From assembly GCF_021018805.1 (NCBI RefSeq), contig NC_086247.1, forward strand, positions 141,418,102 through 141,482,101: a DNA stretch of 64,000 nucleotides, read 5' to 3'. Shown here in pieces: positions 63,953 to 64,000 of this stretch. The notes below the pieces were generated by a model that did no database searches, was not told where the DNA came from, and was given only the letters and a program-made list of their open reading frames with translations. A program made the position numbers and the translations under genes. The stretch comes from Prinia subflava (lineage: Eukaryota > Chordata > Aves > Passeriformes > Cisticolidae). Numbering within the stretch: the stretch's first letter is position 1; every line of letters begins with the position of its first letter.

Positions 63953-64000
63953 ATTGTATCTGTCTCTGTGTTTGTTTTACAATGCATATAAATTTCATGC
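63953..64000. other. Window end, nothing recognised
   Basis: AT-rich sequence with no feature. Confidence 0.5.

Overview
The window reads as AT-rich, gene-poor nuclear DNA from a bird, most likely a songbird (Passeriformes). Evidence: several fragments of the CR1 LINE family, the dominant avian retrotransposon, in both orientations, and an ERV long terminal repeat (57300-57862) whose 3' half I recognise as a family abundant in songbird genomes. There is strong CpG scarcity outside two or three small islands, and no operon-like or bacterial structure. No complete protein-coding gene is recognisable. Nearly all open frames are short, unrecognised and overlapped by other frames, as expected for intergenic or deep-intronic DNA; whether the window lies between genes or inside a very large intron cannot be decided from the sequence.

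Layout. 1-2220: featureless AT-rich DNA. 2221-2725: a small CpG-rich island split by a 12-copy, 23-bp minisatellite (2373-2645), the only island-like spot and a possible promoter. 3221-3403: CR1 fragment. 6074-6548: an uninterrupted 475-nt homopurine tract made of four internally distinct blocks, followed by an alternating TG/CA stretch. 13541-13699: CR1 3' end. 18131-18348: an open segment with splice-like borders (possible exon). 19748-19821 and 27117-27188: triplet and 12-bp tandem repeats. 32098-32172: decayed LTR-like scrap. 35646-35799: second weak exon candidate. 41921-41970: (CA)n/(TA)n. 42993-46190: three CR1 pieces, including a reverse-transcriptase-region remnant. 48122-48653: a probable solo LTR on the minus strand with CCAAT, TATA and AATAAA signals in order. 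54955-55010: a compound (TG)(TCTG)(TTTG) repeat that runs straight into a splice-acceptor-like TTTCAG and a 62-nt, Cys-containing possible exon. 56025-56097: CR1 3' end. 57300-57862: songbird ERV LTR. 63873-63952: a compact array of perfect inverted repeats enclosed by an outer inverted repeat.

Nothing indicates genes working together. The candidate exons are all on the plus strand, but the two best do not have compatible phases for direct splicing, so I do not join them. No convincing new biological system was found. The most distinctive items are the hairpin array near 63.9 kb, the structured homopurine tract, the minisatellite inside the CpG island, and the microsatellite-abutting exon candidate at 55.0 kb.
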